64,000 nucleotides of DNA, taken from an uncultured Caulobacterales bacterium (GTDB taxonomy: Bacteria > Pseudomonadota > Alphaproteobacteria > Caulobacterales > Caulobacteraceae). The notes beneath the pieces are model-generated. The model searched no databases, had not been told where the DNA came from, and was given only the letters and a program-made list of their open reading frames with translations. The translations under genes were made by a program, and so were the position numbers. Position 1 is the first letter of the stretch; each line of letters opens with the position of its first letter. Positions 8,812 through 16,329 of this stretch are shown piece after piece. The DNA lies in NCBI GenBank assembly GCA_903862425.1, contig CAIOYC010000009.1, forward strand, positions 186,001-250,000, written 5' to 3'.

Positions 8812-11310
8812 ATGAGCATAGTCCGCCTGATTTGCCTGCTGGCTCTGCTCGCCCTGCCCATCGCGGCTGCGGCGCAAACCGCGCCGTTCGACCTCGTCGG
8901 GCCGCGCCTGACTGTGCGGGTGACGCACGCCGGCAAGACCTTGCCGATCGCGCAGACACCTAACCTTTCGGAGGGCGACGAGCTTTGGATCAAGGCCGAC
9001 CTGCCGTCCGGCCAATCCGTTCATTATCTGATGGTGGCCGCTTTCCTGCGCGGCGCCACCAACCCGCCACCGGAGGACTGGTTCTTCCGCTCCGACACCT
9101 GGGCGCGCCGCGCCGCAGACGGGCTGAAGATCACCGTGCCCAAGGGCGCGCAGCAGGCGCTGGTCTTCCTGGCGCCACAGACGGGCGGAGATTTCTCCAC
9201 CATCATCAGCGCTGTGCGCGGCAAGCCGGGCGCCTTCATGCGCGCCTCGCAGGACCTCAACCAGGCTTCGTTGGATCGTTCGCGCCTGGACGCCTTCCTG
9301 GCGGCGGTACGTCGCAATGACGGGGCTGACCAGGAGCATCTGAAGCTGATCTCCCCGCTCCTGGCGCGGAGCCTGTCGATCAAGCTGAATGCTGAGTGCC
9401 TCAACAAGACGCCCGACCTGCAGGCGCCCTGCCTGATGGAAAACCGCGACTCCATGGTGCTGAGCGATGGGCACAGCGCCTCCATGGTGCAGACCCTCAC
9501 CTCCGGAGTACCTGCCGACCTGATCCAGCAGCTTAGCGTCACGCCCAAGGCGGGATACGGATATTACAGCCCGTATATCGGCGTGGTGATGGACTTCGCC
9601 CGGCTGATGGACTCGTTCCAGACGGCGCAGTTCCAGTATATCCCTGCCCTGACCGTGGCGGCTGGAGAGCAGCTGTCCCTGGTGCTGAACACCGCGCCGT
9701 CTTTTCACAACCCCATGTCGGTGATCGTCACCGCCCTGCCGCCGGTCGAGCCGCCCCAACCGCCTCCGCTGAAGCCTGTGGACGCCAGGGCCACCTATTG
9801 CGCCGCCGATCCGCATCTGGTGCTGCCCGTTGAGGGGGCGCCGCTGGCCTTCTCCACCGTCTACGCCCACGACATGAAGCTGCGCCTGAAGCGCAAGGGC
9901 GGCGGCGATCCGGTGGAGGCGCCGGTGATCGCCAATGCGGAGAAGGGCGGGTTTGTCGCCGACATGTCGAAGGTGGACCTCGCCGAACTGGACGACACCG
10001 ACGACGGTATGCTGGTGGGCCAGTGGGGCTTCGCTGGCTTCGACGGGCCGAAGTTCAGGCTGCAACTCGCCAACACCGAGCCCTGGACCCTGGCCGACGA
10101 CCAGAACACGCTTCTGATCGGCCACGACAACACCGTGCACCTGCAGTCGCCGCGCACCGCCTGCATCGAAAGCATCAGCCTGCGCATGGCTTCGGGCGAG
10201 ACCGAGAAGGCCACGTGGAAAGCGGCCGATGGCGACCAAGTCGCGGCCACCGTGCCGCTGAAGGAGGTCGAGCCAGGTCCGGTCAAGCTCGTCATCCGCC
10301 AGTTCGGCGCGCACGAACCGGTTGAGGTAGTGCTGCAGGCGGCGATCCAGACCGGGCGGCTGGACACTTTCACTTACCATGCTGGCGACGCCTCGGGCGT
10401 TCTTCAAGGCGCACGGCTGGAGGATGTGGCGCGCCTGACCCTGCGCGACGCCGTGTTTCAGCCCGGGACAGTGAAAGCCGGTGATAAGGAAGAGATGCAA
10501 ATGGCCGCCGCCAACCCTGACCTTGCGCGCCACCTTGCGCCCGGCGACGCGATCCTGGCCCGCGTGGCGCTGAAGAACGGTAAGACGCTGAAGCTGCGGG
10601 TGACCGTCGCGCCGACCCGGCCCGGTGTCGAGTTGATCAGTAAGACCGTACAGCCCGGCGCGGTTCAACCTCCGAATGGGGTTCTGGGGACGATCCAGCT
10701 CATGGGCGGCGATGAGTTGCAGCGCGGCGACAGGCTGGTCTTTTCCCTGCGCGCCAAGGCTCCGCTGAAGTTCACCGGCCAGGAGAAGCTTGAGATCGCC
10801 GGCGTGGAGGACACCCCCGTCGTCGCCCTCGACGCCCAGCACGGGCTGGAGCGACAGGATGCCGAGGTGCTGGTGGCTAGCCTCGACACCAACGCCGCCT
10901 CGGTATCATCCGTCTTCGGCCCGCTGCGCTTCCGCCTGGTGCAGAACGGCGCCGCCAGCGAGTGGCTACCGCTGACCACACTGGTGCGCCTTCCGGCCCT
11001 TCGCGAGTTCAAATGCCCGCCGGGACATACGCCCACCTGCGAGCTCAACGGTTCGTCCCTGTTCCTGATTGAGTCGGTGGCGGCCACTGCGCGCTTCGAC
11101 AAGCCCATGCCGGCGCCCACGGGCTTTACCGGCGACAGCCTTCGCGTACCTCGCCCCATCAGCGGCCGGCTCTATGTGAAGCTCCGCGACGACCCTGGCG
11201 TGATCAACGAGATCTTGATTCCTCTTCGCGAGGCCGAGCGCCTGTCACGGGCCGGCGCCGCGCGGCCGCCTGCGCGCGGCTCTACCGAACCAGCGCGTCC
11301 GCAACGCTAA
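8812..11310 (+). CDS. Large exported protein of unknown function
   Basis: The ATG at 8812 is chosen because it starts a classic signal peptide (M-S-I-V-R, hydrophobic core, A-A-A-A-Q-T near residue 22); an upstream TTG at 8773 would put 13 residues ahead of it. The mature part is about 810 residues without further membrane segments. It looks rich in beta structure, with a proline-rich linker (P-P-V-E-P-P-Q-P-P-P-L-K-P) near residue 325 separating two halves. Cysteines are few but recur (near 200, 210, 342, 457, 730 and 738), which would allow disulfides in the periplasm. I do not recognise a family. Its C-terminus is basic and disordered (A-R-P-P-A-R-G). It appears monocistronic. Confidence 0.75.
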   Translation: MSIVRLICLLALLALPIAAAAQTAPFDLVGPRLTVRVTHAGKTLPIAQTPNLSEGDELWIKADLPSGQSVHYLMVAAFLRGATNPPPEDWFFRSDTWARRAADGLKITVPKGAQQALVFLAPQTGGDFSTIISAVRGKPGAFMRASQDLNQASLDRSRLDAFLAAVRRNDGADQEHLKLISPLLARSLSIKLNAECLNKTPDLQAPCLMENRDSMVLSDGHSASMVQTLTSGVPADLIQQLSVTPKAGYGYYSPYIGVVMDFARLMDSFQTAQFQYIPALTVAAGEQLSLVLNTAPSFHNPMSVIVTALPPVEPPQPPPLKPVDARATYCAADPHLVLPVEGAPLAFSTVYAHDMKLRLKRKGGGDPVEAPVIANAEKGGFVADMSKVDLAELDDTDDGMLVGQWGFAGFDGPKFRLQLANTEPWTLADDQNTLLIGHDNTVHLQSPRTACIESISLRMASGETEKATWKAADGDQVAATVPLKEVEPGPVKLVIRQFGAHEPVEVVLQAAIQTGRLDTFTYHAGDASGVLQGARLEDVARLTLRDAVFQPGTVKAGDKEEMQMAAANPDLARHLAPGDAILARVALKNGKTLKLRVTVAPTRPGVELISKTVQPGAVQPPNGVLGTIQLMGGDELQRGDRLVFSLRAKAPLKFTGQEKLEIAGVEDTPVVALDAQHGLERQDAEVLVASLDTNAASVSSVFGPLRFRLVQNGAASEWLPLTTLVRLPALREFKCPPGHTPTCELNGSSLFLIESVAATARFDKPMPAPTGFTGDSLRVPRPISGRLYVKLRDDPGVINEILIPLREAERLSRAGAARPPARGSTEPARPQR

Positions 11311-11335
11311 CGCGTCGGTGGCTCCAGATGCTTGA

Positions 11336-11383
11336 CGATATGATTGCGAAAAAATATAAATATTGGCAATCGGAGAAATATCG
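11336..11383. promoter_or_regulatory. AT-rich nested inverted repeat, candidate operator of the VOC/ArsR operon
   Basis: An AT-rich island in GC-rich DNA directly precedes the VOC start codon. It holds nested inverted arms: CGATAT (11336-11341) with ATATCG (11378-11383), and GATTGC (11342-11347) with GCAATC (11366-11371). An A/T-only core lies between them. The ribosome-binding GGAG is inside the structure. This fits an operator for the ArsR repressor encoded by the next gene (inference). Confidence 0.45.
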
Positions 11384-11845
11384 ATGCCAGATATCGCCAA
11401 ACGTCCGTCAGTCGTTCCGGCCGTCGTCTACAAAGACTCCATGGCCGCTTTCGAGTGGCTGCAGGCCGCCTTCGGCTTCGAGCCCGCCATGCTGATCACC
11501 GATGAGGACGGTAAGTTAGCGCATTCGGAGATGGTGTTCGGCGACGGCTGGATCATGGTCGGCAACGAGTGGTCGGCGGATCACAAAAGCCCGGCCAATC
11601 TGGGGGGCAAGTGCACCCAGACGGTACATCTGCAAATGCACGAGGGGATCGACGCTCATTGCGAGCGCGCCCGCGCGGCCGGGGCCGAGATTCTCATGGA
11701 GCCGGAGGACCAGTTCTACGGGGACCGATCCTACCGCGCCCGCGACCTCGAGGGGCACATCTGGACCTTCGGCCAGACGGTGAAGGTGATCGCGCCAGAC
11801 GAGTGGGACAAGGATTCCGGCCTGAAGACCAAGACGTGGCCGTGA
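11384..11845 (+). CDS. VOC (glyoxalase/bleomycin-resistance fold) family protein
   Basis: A 153-residue protein beginning at the ATG at 11384 with GGAGA about 7 nt upstream; the TTG at 11363 lies inside the putative operator. The sequence starts V-V-P-A-V-V-Y-K-D-S-M-A-A-F-E-W-L and contains paired beta-alpha-beta-beta-beta modules, ending in D-L-E-G-H-I-W-T-F-G-Q, a typical VOC C-terminal metal-site strand. The type resembles PhnB-like proteins found beside ArsR and SRPBCC genes. The substrate is unknown. It is the first gene of an operon whose members overlap by GTGA. Confidence 0.85.
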   Translation: MPDIAKRPSVVPAVVYKDSMAAFEWLQAAFGFEPAMLITDEDGKLAHSEMVFGDGWIMVGNEWSADHKSPANLGGKCTQTVHLQMHEGIDAHCERARAAGAEILMEPEDQFYGDRSYRARDLEGHIWTFGQTVKVIAPDEWDKDSGLKTKTWP

Positions 11846-12210
11846 GCGACGAAGCGGCCGCGCGGCTCGACCGGACGCTGGCCGCCCTGGCCGATCCGCA
11901 GCGGCGGCGGGTGGTAGACCTGCGTGGTCAGCGCCCGCACCGCGCGGGAGAACTGGCGGACCAGCTCGGGCTCTCACCCCCCGCCATGAGCCGCCACCTT
12001 AAGACCCTGCGCTTATCAGGCCTGGTTGAGGAGCGGCACGACGGCTTTGATGCCCGCGTTCGGGTCTACCAACTGCGGCCAAAGCCGATGACCGAACTGG
12101 CGACGTGGTTGAGCACGACGGAAGCGATGTGGTCGATGCAGCTCGACGGCTTTCGCGCGCACATGCTGGACAAGGATGCCGTCGGGGATGCGGTGGGGGA
12201 GGGCGGGTGA
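11842..12210 (+). CDS. ArsR-family winged-helix repressor
   Basis: A GTG start at 11842 overlaps the VOC stop in GTGA and gives a 122-residue protein, the usual ArsR size. The helix-turn-helix reads A-G-E-L-A-D-Q-L-G-L-S-P-P-A-M-S-R-H-L-K-T-L-R, followed by a wing (L-V-E-E-R-H-D-G-F-D-A-R-V-R-V-Y). No paired cysteines of a metal-sensing ArsR site are present, so it is probably not an arsenic or metal sensor. It belongs to the branch found beside SRPBCC (AHSA1) genes. It likely represses its own operon through the AT-rich repeat upstream of the VOC gene. Confidence 0.88.
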   Translation: MSDEAAARLDRTLAALADPQRRRVVDLRGQRPHRAGELADQLGLSPPAMSRHLKTLRLSGLVEERHDGFDARVRVYQLRPKPMTELATWLSTTEAMWSMQLDGFRAHMLDKDAVGDAVGEGG

Positions 12211-12683
12211 GTTCGCGACTCCTGGTGGCCCTGCGCGTCCCGGGACCGCCCGACCGCGCCTTTCGCGTCTTCACCGAGGAGGTCGGGACCTGGTGGCGGC
12301 CCAACACGCTATTCGAGTTTACGCCACGCGGACCTGGTGTCGTGGCCTTCGAGCCGCCGGAGCATGAAAGGGCCGGGCGCTTCGTCGAGCGGCTGCCCGG
12401 CGGCAAGGTGTTCGTCATCGGCGAGGTCACGGCGTGGGAGCCGGGCCATCGCCTGGTCTTCGGCTGGCGCCAAGCCAGCTTTGCGCCGGACCAGCAGACG
12501 CGGGTGGAGGTGACATTCGAGCCGGTAGGCGACCAGACCCGCGTCACCGTGCAGCACCAAGGCTGGGACACGGTCCCGCAGGCGCATGTGGCCCGCCATG
12601 GCTTTCCCCCCATGGTCTTCAGTCAGCGGCACGGCGAATGGTGGCGCGACCTCCTCGCCTCGCTTGGGGAGCGCCTGACGTGA
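12207..12683 (+). CDS. SRPBCC (AHSA1-like) domain protein
   Basis: The GTG at 12207 overlaps the ArsR stop in GTGA. The 158-residue product has the START-like pattern of AHSA1 relatives: P-P-D-R-A-F-R-V-F-T-E-E-V-G-T-W-W near the start, G-E-V-T-A-W-E-P-G-H-R-L-V-F-G-W in the middle and a closing amphipathic helix (H-G-E-W-W-R-D-L-L-A-S-L). Such proteins bind hydrophobic ligands; the AHSA1 name comes from an Hsp90 co-chaperone, but bacterial members next to ArsR genes have no settled function. Translational coupling with ArsR is apparent. Confidence 0.85.
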   Translation: MSSRLLVALRVPGPPDRAFRVFTEEVGTWWRPNTLFEFTPRGPGVVAFEPPEHERAGRFVERLPGGKVFVIGEVTAWEPGHRLVFGWRQASFAPDQQTRVEVTFEPVGDQTRVTVQHQGWDTVPQAHVARHGFPPMVFSQRHGEWWRDLLASLGERLT

Positions 12684-13036
12684 CCGGCAGCGTCGACGAG
12701 GTGGCGGCCACCGCCCTGGCCCTGCCGGACGTGGTGCAGGCGCAACATTTCGACATACCGGACTTTCGGGTACGGGGAAAAATCTTCTGCACGGCGCGTA
12801 CCGACGAGCGACTGGCCATGGTCAAGCTGCCGCAGCCCCTGCAAACCGCCGTTACAAGTCTGTATCCGGAGGCTATAAGCCCGGCGGCGGGGGCGTGGGG
12901 CCGCCAGGGCTCGACCCTGGTGCGCACGGATCTCGTGCCTGCCGCGCTGCTGGCCGACCTCATCGTCTCGGCCTGGCGTCACGTGGCGCCCAAGTCCCTC
13001 GTGGCCGCCTACCTGGCCGATCAGGAAAGCCCGTAG
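12680..13036 (+). CDS. MmcQ/YjbR family protein
   Basis: The GTG at 12680 again overlaps the preceding stop in GTGA. The 118-residue product matches the YjbR/MmcQ fold: A-L-A-L-P-D-V-V-Q-A near the start, then F-R-V-R-G-K-I-F-C-T and a C-terminal helix with W-R-H-V-A-P-K. Family members resemble small DNA-binding or MarR-linked proteins, but their biochemical role is unknown. It is the fourth gene of the operon and is followed 3 bp later by the exporter. Confidence 0.85.
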   Translation: MTGSVDEVAATALALPDVVQAQHFDIPDFRVRGKIFCTARTDERLAMVKLPQPLQTAVTSLYPEAISPAAGAWGRQGSTLVRTDLVPAALLADLIVSAWRHVAPKSLVAAYLADQESP

Positions 13037-13039
13037 CCC

Positions 13040-14380
13040 ATGGCAGAGATCGCCGCCGAACAGCCCCCCATCACCGAAGCGCCCGTCGTCGCCCAGCCGC
13101 CGATGATCGACGCCGCCCTGCCCAAGGCCGGGCGTAGAGGCGGGCGACAGGCCGCCGTCCTGTTCGTTTATTTCAGCGCCCTGATGGATATATTCGCCCT
13201 CGGCATCATGATCCCGGTGCTGCCCAACCTGATCAAGCGCTTCGTCGGCGCCGGGTTGAGCGACGCCGCCGCCACCGCCCAGGCAGCGCACTACGCCCTG
13301 CTCTTCGCCGTCACCTGGGGTGTGATGCAGTTCTTCTGCGGCCCGGTCATGGGGATGATCTCCGACCGGTTCGGACGCCGCCCGGTGCTGCTGATCTCCA
13401 TCTTCGGGCTCGGGGTGGACTACCTCTTCATGGCTCTGGCGCCGACCCTCGCCTGGTTGTTCGTGGGCCGGGTGATCAATGGGGTGACCTCAGCCAGCTT
13501 CTCCACCGCCAACGCCTATGTGGCCGACGTCACCGCGCCACAAGATCGGGCCAAGGCGTTCGGCCTGATGGGCTCGGCGTTCGGGATCGGCTTCATCGTC
13601 GGCCCCGCCATCGGCGGCACGCTCGGCGCCATCGACCTGCGCCTGCCGTTCTTCGTTTCGGCGGGCCTGGCCCTGTGCAACTGGCTCTACGGCTTCTTCG
13701 TGCTGCCGGAGAGCCTGCCGAAGGAGCGACGTAGCCCGGCGCTGAACTGGAAGCGCGCCAACCCCATCACCGCCTTCGGTCTGTTGCTGGAGCGCCCGAC
13801 CCTGGTCGGCCTGTCGCTGGTCATGGTGCTGTTTCAACTGGCCCATAACGCCTTTCCCTCGATCTTCATCCTCTTCGTCGGCCATCGCTGGCATTGGGGG
13901 CCTCTGATCGCCGGAAACATGATGATGCTCACCGGCGTGCTGTCGCTGATCGTGCAGATCTTCGTGGTCGGCCGGGTGGTGAAGGCGGTGGGCGAGAGGG
14001 GCGCGCTCCTGATCGGCCTCGGCTGCGCCGCGGCGGCCTTCGCGGTCTATGGCCTGGCTCCGAACTGGATCGTCTTTCTGTGCGCCTCGCCGCTGGGCGC
14101 GCTGGGCGGCCTGATCGGACCGGGCGCACAGAGCCTGATGTCGCGCCGGGTGCCGGGCAACCAGCAGGGCCGGCTGCAGGGGGTGAACTCGGCCTTCATG
14201 GGGCTGTGCTCCATCATCGGGCCGGTCATCTACCTGTCGTCGCTGAGTTTCGCGGTGCAGCGCGAGCCCACCATAGTGCCGGGCCTGCCGATCCTGATCG
14301 CCGCCGGCTTCTGCCTGGCCGCCCTGATCGCCGCCTGGTTCCTGGCCAAGCCGGTGGCGGACGCCGACCCGGCGCACTGA
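13040..14380 (+). CDS. MFS drug exporter, TetA-like (TCR type)
   Basis: A 446-residue inner-membrane transporter with 12 predicted segments after a roughly 40-residue Pro/Ala-rich cytoplasmic tail. The loop 2-3 motif is I-S-D-R-F-G-R-R-P-V-L-L, as in tetracycline-type H+ antiporters, with L-M-D-I-F-A-L-G-I-M-I-P-V-L-P in helix 1. Many alphaproteobacterial members with this motif are not true tetracycline pumps. It starts 3 bp after the YjbR stop, so it is the last gene of the ArsR-controlled operon, which suggests inducible export of a small toxic molecule. The tail is longer than in classical TetA. Confidence 0.87.
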   Translation: MAEIAAEQPPITEAPVVAQPPMIDAALPKAGRRGGRQAAVLFVYFSALMDIFALGIMIPVLPNLIKRFVGAGLSDAAATAQAAHYALLFAVTWGVMQFFCGPVMGMISDRFGRRPVLLISIFGLGVDYLFMALAPTLAWLFVGRVINGVTSASFSTANAYVADVTAPQDRAKAFGLMGSAFGIGFIVGPAIGGTLGAIDLRLPFFVSAGLALCNWLYGFFVLPESLPKERRSPALNWKRANPITAFGLLLERPTLVGLSLVMVLFQLAHNAFPSIFILFVGHRWHWGPLIAGNMMMLTGVLSLIVQIFVVGRVVKAVGERGALLIGLGCAAAAFAVYGLAPNWIVFLCASPLGALGGLIGPGAQSLMSRRVPGNQQGRLQGVNSAFMGLCSIIGPVIYLSSLSFAVQREPTIVPGLPILIAAGFCLAALIAAWFLAKPVADADPAH

Positions 14381-14457
14381 TGACGCCTTCGCCTTGATAG
14401 GGCCGAAAATCTGGGGCTGATCAGGGGTTCGAACCTATAACGGACCCAAGAGACCCC

Positions 14458-15903
14458 ATGCGTCTGACGCGCCTCGTCCTTCTGCCCCTGGCCTTCCTCG
14501 CCGCCTGTTCCCAGCCCACGGGCTCGAACGCCCAAGTCTCGGGGCAGACCTCGAAGCTCGGCGCGCCGTCGCCGGGGCTGGCCGCGCCCAACCGGGCCCC
14601 GCCGCCCGACTTCACCACCATGAAGATGTCGTTCGCCCCCATCGTGAAGCGGGTCGCGCCGGCGGTGGTCAACGTCTTCAGCCAACGGGTGGTGCGCCAG
14701 CAGGTTGACCCCTTCTGGTCGCTGTTCGGCGGCATGGGCATGCCCCAGAACCGGGTGGAGGGCTCGCTCGGCTCGGGCGTGATCGTCCGCGCCGACGGAC
14801 TGATCGTCACCAACAACCACGTGGTGGAGGGCGGCCAGCAACTCAACGTGGTGCTGGCCGACCGGCGCGAATTCCCCGCCAAGCTGGTGCTGTCGGACCC
14901 GCGCTCGGACCTCGCCATCCTGCAGATCGACGCCAAGGGCGAGCGGCTGCCGGTGCTGCCCATCGCCGACCGCGACGAGGTGCAGGTGGGCGACCTGGTG
15001 CTGGCCATCGGCGACCCCTTCGGCGTGGGCCAGACGGTCACCAACGGCATCGTCTCGGCCCTGGCGCGGACGGACGTGGGGGCCTCCGACTTCTCATTCT
15101 TCATTCAGACCGACGCCTCGATCAACCCGGGCAATTCGGGCGGGCCGCTGGTCGACATGAACGGCAACCTGATCGGCATCAACACCCTGATCTATTCGCG
15201 CACGGGCTCCTCGGCCGGCATCGGCTTCGCCATCCCGGCGGCCATGGTGCGCCGAGTGGTGGAGACGGCCAGCGGCGGTGGGCGCAGCGTCACCCGGCCC
15301 TGGCTCGGCGCGCGTACTCAGACCCTGACCTCCGACGTGGCCAAGAGCCTGGGCCTCGACCGGCCGGTGGGGGCGCTGGTGGCCGACCTCTATCCGAATG
15401 GCCCGGCCGCGCGGGCGGGGCTGAAGGAGGGCGACCTGATCGTGGCCGCCGACGGCGCGCCGGTGCAGGACGAAGGGGTGCTCAACTACCGCGTCGCCAC
15501 CCACAAGCCGGGCGAGCACATCAGCCTGACCGTGCGCTCCGGGAAGGGCGAGAGGACTGTGGACGTGAAGCTCGACGCCCCGCCCGGCGCCGCCACCCGC
15601 GACGACCGCACCCTGACGGGACGTGAACCCCTGGCCGGCGCCACGGTGGTGACGCTTTCCCCGGCGGTGGCGGACGAGTACCACCTCGACCAGAACCTGA
15701 CCGGGGTGGTGATCACCAAGATCGCCGACGGCATCGCCGCCCAGCAGGGCTTCCGCCCGGGCGACATCATCCGCCGCGTCAACGGACGCGCCATCACCAG
15801 CGCCGCGGGGCTCGCCGCCGCCATGGCGACGCCGGTAGGCGGCGGCTGGCGCCTGATCGTCGAACGCGGCGGCCAGCAGATCCCGGTCGATATCGGCCAG
15901 TAG
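14458..15903 (+). CDS. DegP/DegQ-like trypsin-PDZ protease, predicted lipoprotein
   Basis: A 481-residue HtrA-type serine endoprotease. The start has a lipoprotein signal ending L-A-A-C (Cys17), so it is probably anchored to a periplasmic membrane face. The catalytic triad is His121 (T-N-N-H-V-V), Asp151 (S-D-L-A-I-L) and Ser227 (P-G-N-S-G-G-P). Two PDZ domains follow at about 275-370 and 385-478. It degrades or refolds damaged envelope proteins. It precedes rarA, an order I recall from other alphaproteobacteria. The lipobox is a variation on soluble DegP. Confidence 0.92.
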   Translation: MRLTRLVLLPLAFLAACSQPTGSNAQVSGQTSKLGAPSPGLAAPNRAPPPDFTTMKMSFAPIVKRVAPAVVNVFSQRVVRQQVDPFWSLFGGMGMPQNRVEGSLGSGVIVRADGLIVTNNHVVEGGQQLNVVLADRREFPAKLVLSDPRSDLAILQIDAKGERLPVLPIADRDEVQVGDLVLAIGDPFGVGQTVTNGIVSALARTDVGASDFSFFIQTDASINPGNSGGPLVDMNGNLIGINTLIYSRTGSSAGIGFAIPAAMVRRVVETASGGGRSVTRPWLGARTQTLTSDVAKSLGLDRPVGALVADLYPNGPAARAGLKEGDLIVAADGAPVQDEGVLNYRVATHKPGEHISLTVRSGKGERTVDVKLDAPPGAATRDDRTLTGREPLAGATVVTLSPAVADEYHLDQNLTGVVITKIADGIAAQQGFRPGDIIRRVNGRAITSAAGLAAAMATPVGGGWRLIVERGGQQIPVDIGQ

Positions 15904-15912
15904 GTTAAAGCG

Positions 15913-16040
15913 CTTCCCCCTTGAGGGGGGGAAGGGTTTGGGATGGGGGTGACACCGGTAGCGGAAGCTGGCGCCGCCTCGCCTCATCCTGAAGCGGTGC
16001 ACCCCAACCCCGACCCTTCCCCCTTCAACAGTGGGAAGGG
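15913..16040. repeat. Inverted-repeat dispersed element, copy 1 (left of rarA)
   Basis: The left end has a hairpin built from CTTCCCCC and GGGGGAAG arms, then GGGATGGGGGTG. About 50 bp later comes the mirrored end, CACCCCAACCCC with CCCTTCCCCC and GGGAAGGG. The whole is a roughly 128-bp terminal-inverted-repeat structure without coding capacity. A second copy lies at 17638-17784, so the two flank rarA. It may also terminate transcription after the protease gene. Confidence 0.7.
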
Positions 16041-16161
16041 AGCCGCGCCTTTTCCCCCACTTTTCCGCACCGGCCGCCATGCGCCACCGCCCAGCTATTT
16101 TGGCGCAAAAAGCGCCTTGCGGTGACGCTTGTTCTCCAATTCTGGACAAGCCGCGCCCGAG

Positions 16162-16261
16162 CCTGGACAGTCCAGACTGTCCAGGATTTCGCGTTTCATC
16201 AATGCCTACAGCGGCTTACGGCTGGACTCTGAGTCCAGTTCGAGTCTAACCACCCAGGTGG
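16162..16261. other. Cluster of three small inverted repeats upstream of rarA
   Basis: Three stem-forming repeats follow one another: CCTGGACAGT/ACTGTCCAGG with loop CCAG (16162-16185), CTGGACT/AGTCCAG with a 3-nt loop (16222-16238), and CCACC/GGTGG with a 2-nt loop (16250-16261). The first two share the core CTGGAC, which also appears at 16142. Together with the dispersed repeat, this accounts for most of the 426-bp non-coding gap before rarA. An operator or RNA structure is possible; no function is shown. Confidence 0.5.
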
Positions 16262-16329
16262 GCCAGATTAGGAAGCGCATCCCCTCGGAAAGGCGAGCAT
16301 CGCCCCGTCTTTCCCCTATATTCGATGGC

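Noticed and set aside
8785-10842. A 685-codon open frame on the minus strand opposite the large exported protein
   Set aside because: High-GC shadow frame: low-complexity Gly/Arg/His composition, no ribosome-binding site and no domain. The plus-strand frame has a signal peptide and ordinary protein composition.
14426-14435. GGTTCGAACC, which looks like a tRNA T-loop, before the DegP-like gene
   Set aside because: No acceptor, D or anticodon stem could be folded around it in the 70 bp on either side, so it is a chance palindrome.
16129-16329. Upstream extension of rarA by 67 codons
   Set aside because: It runs through inverted repeats, has no similarity to RarA N-termini, and the ATG at 16330 gives the normal length.
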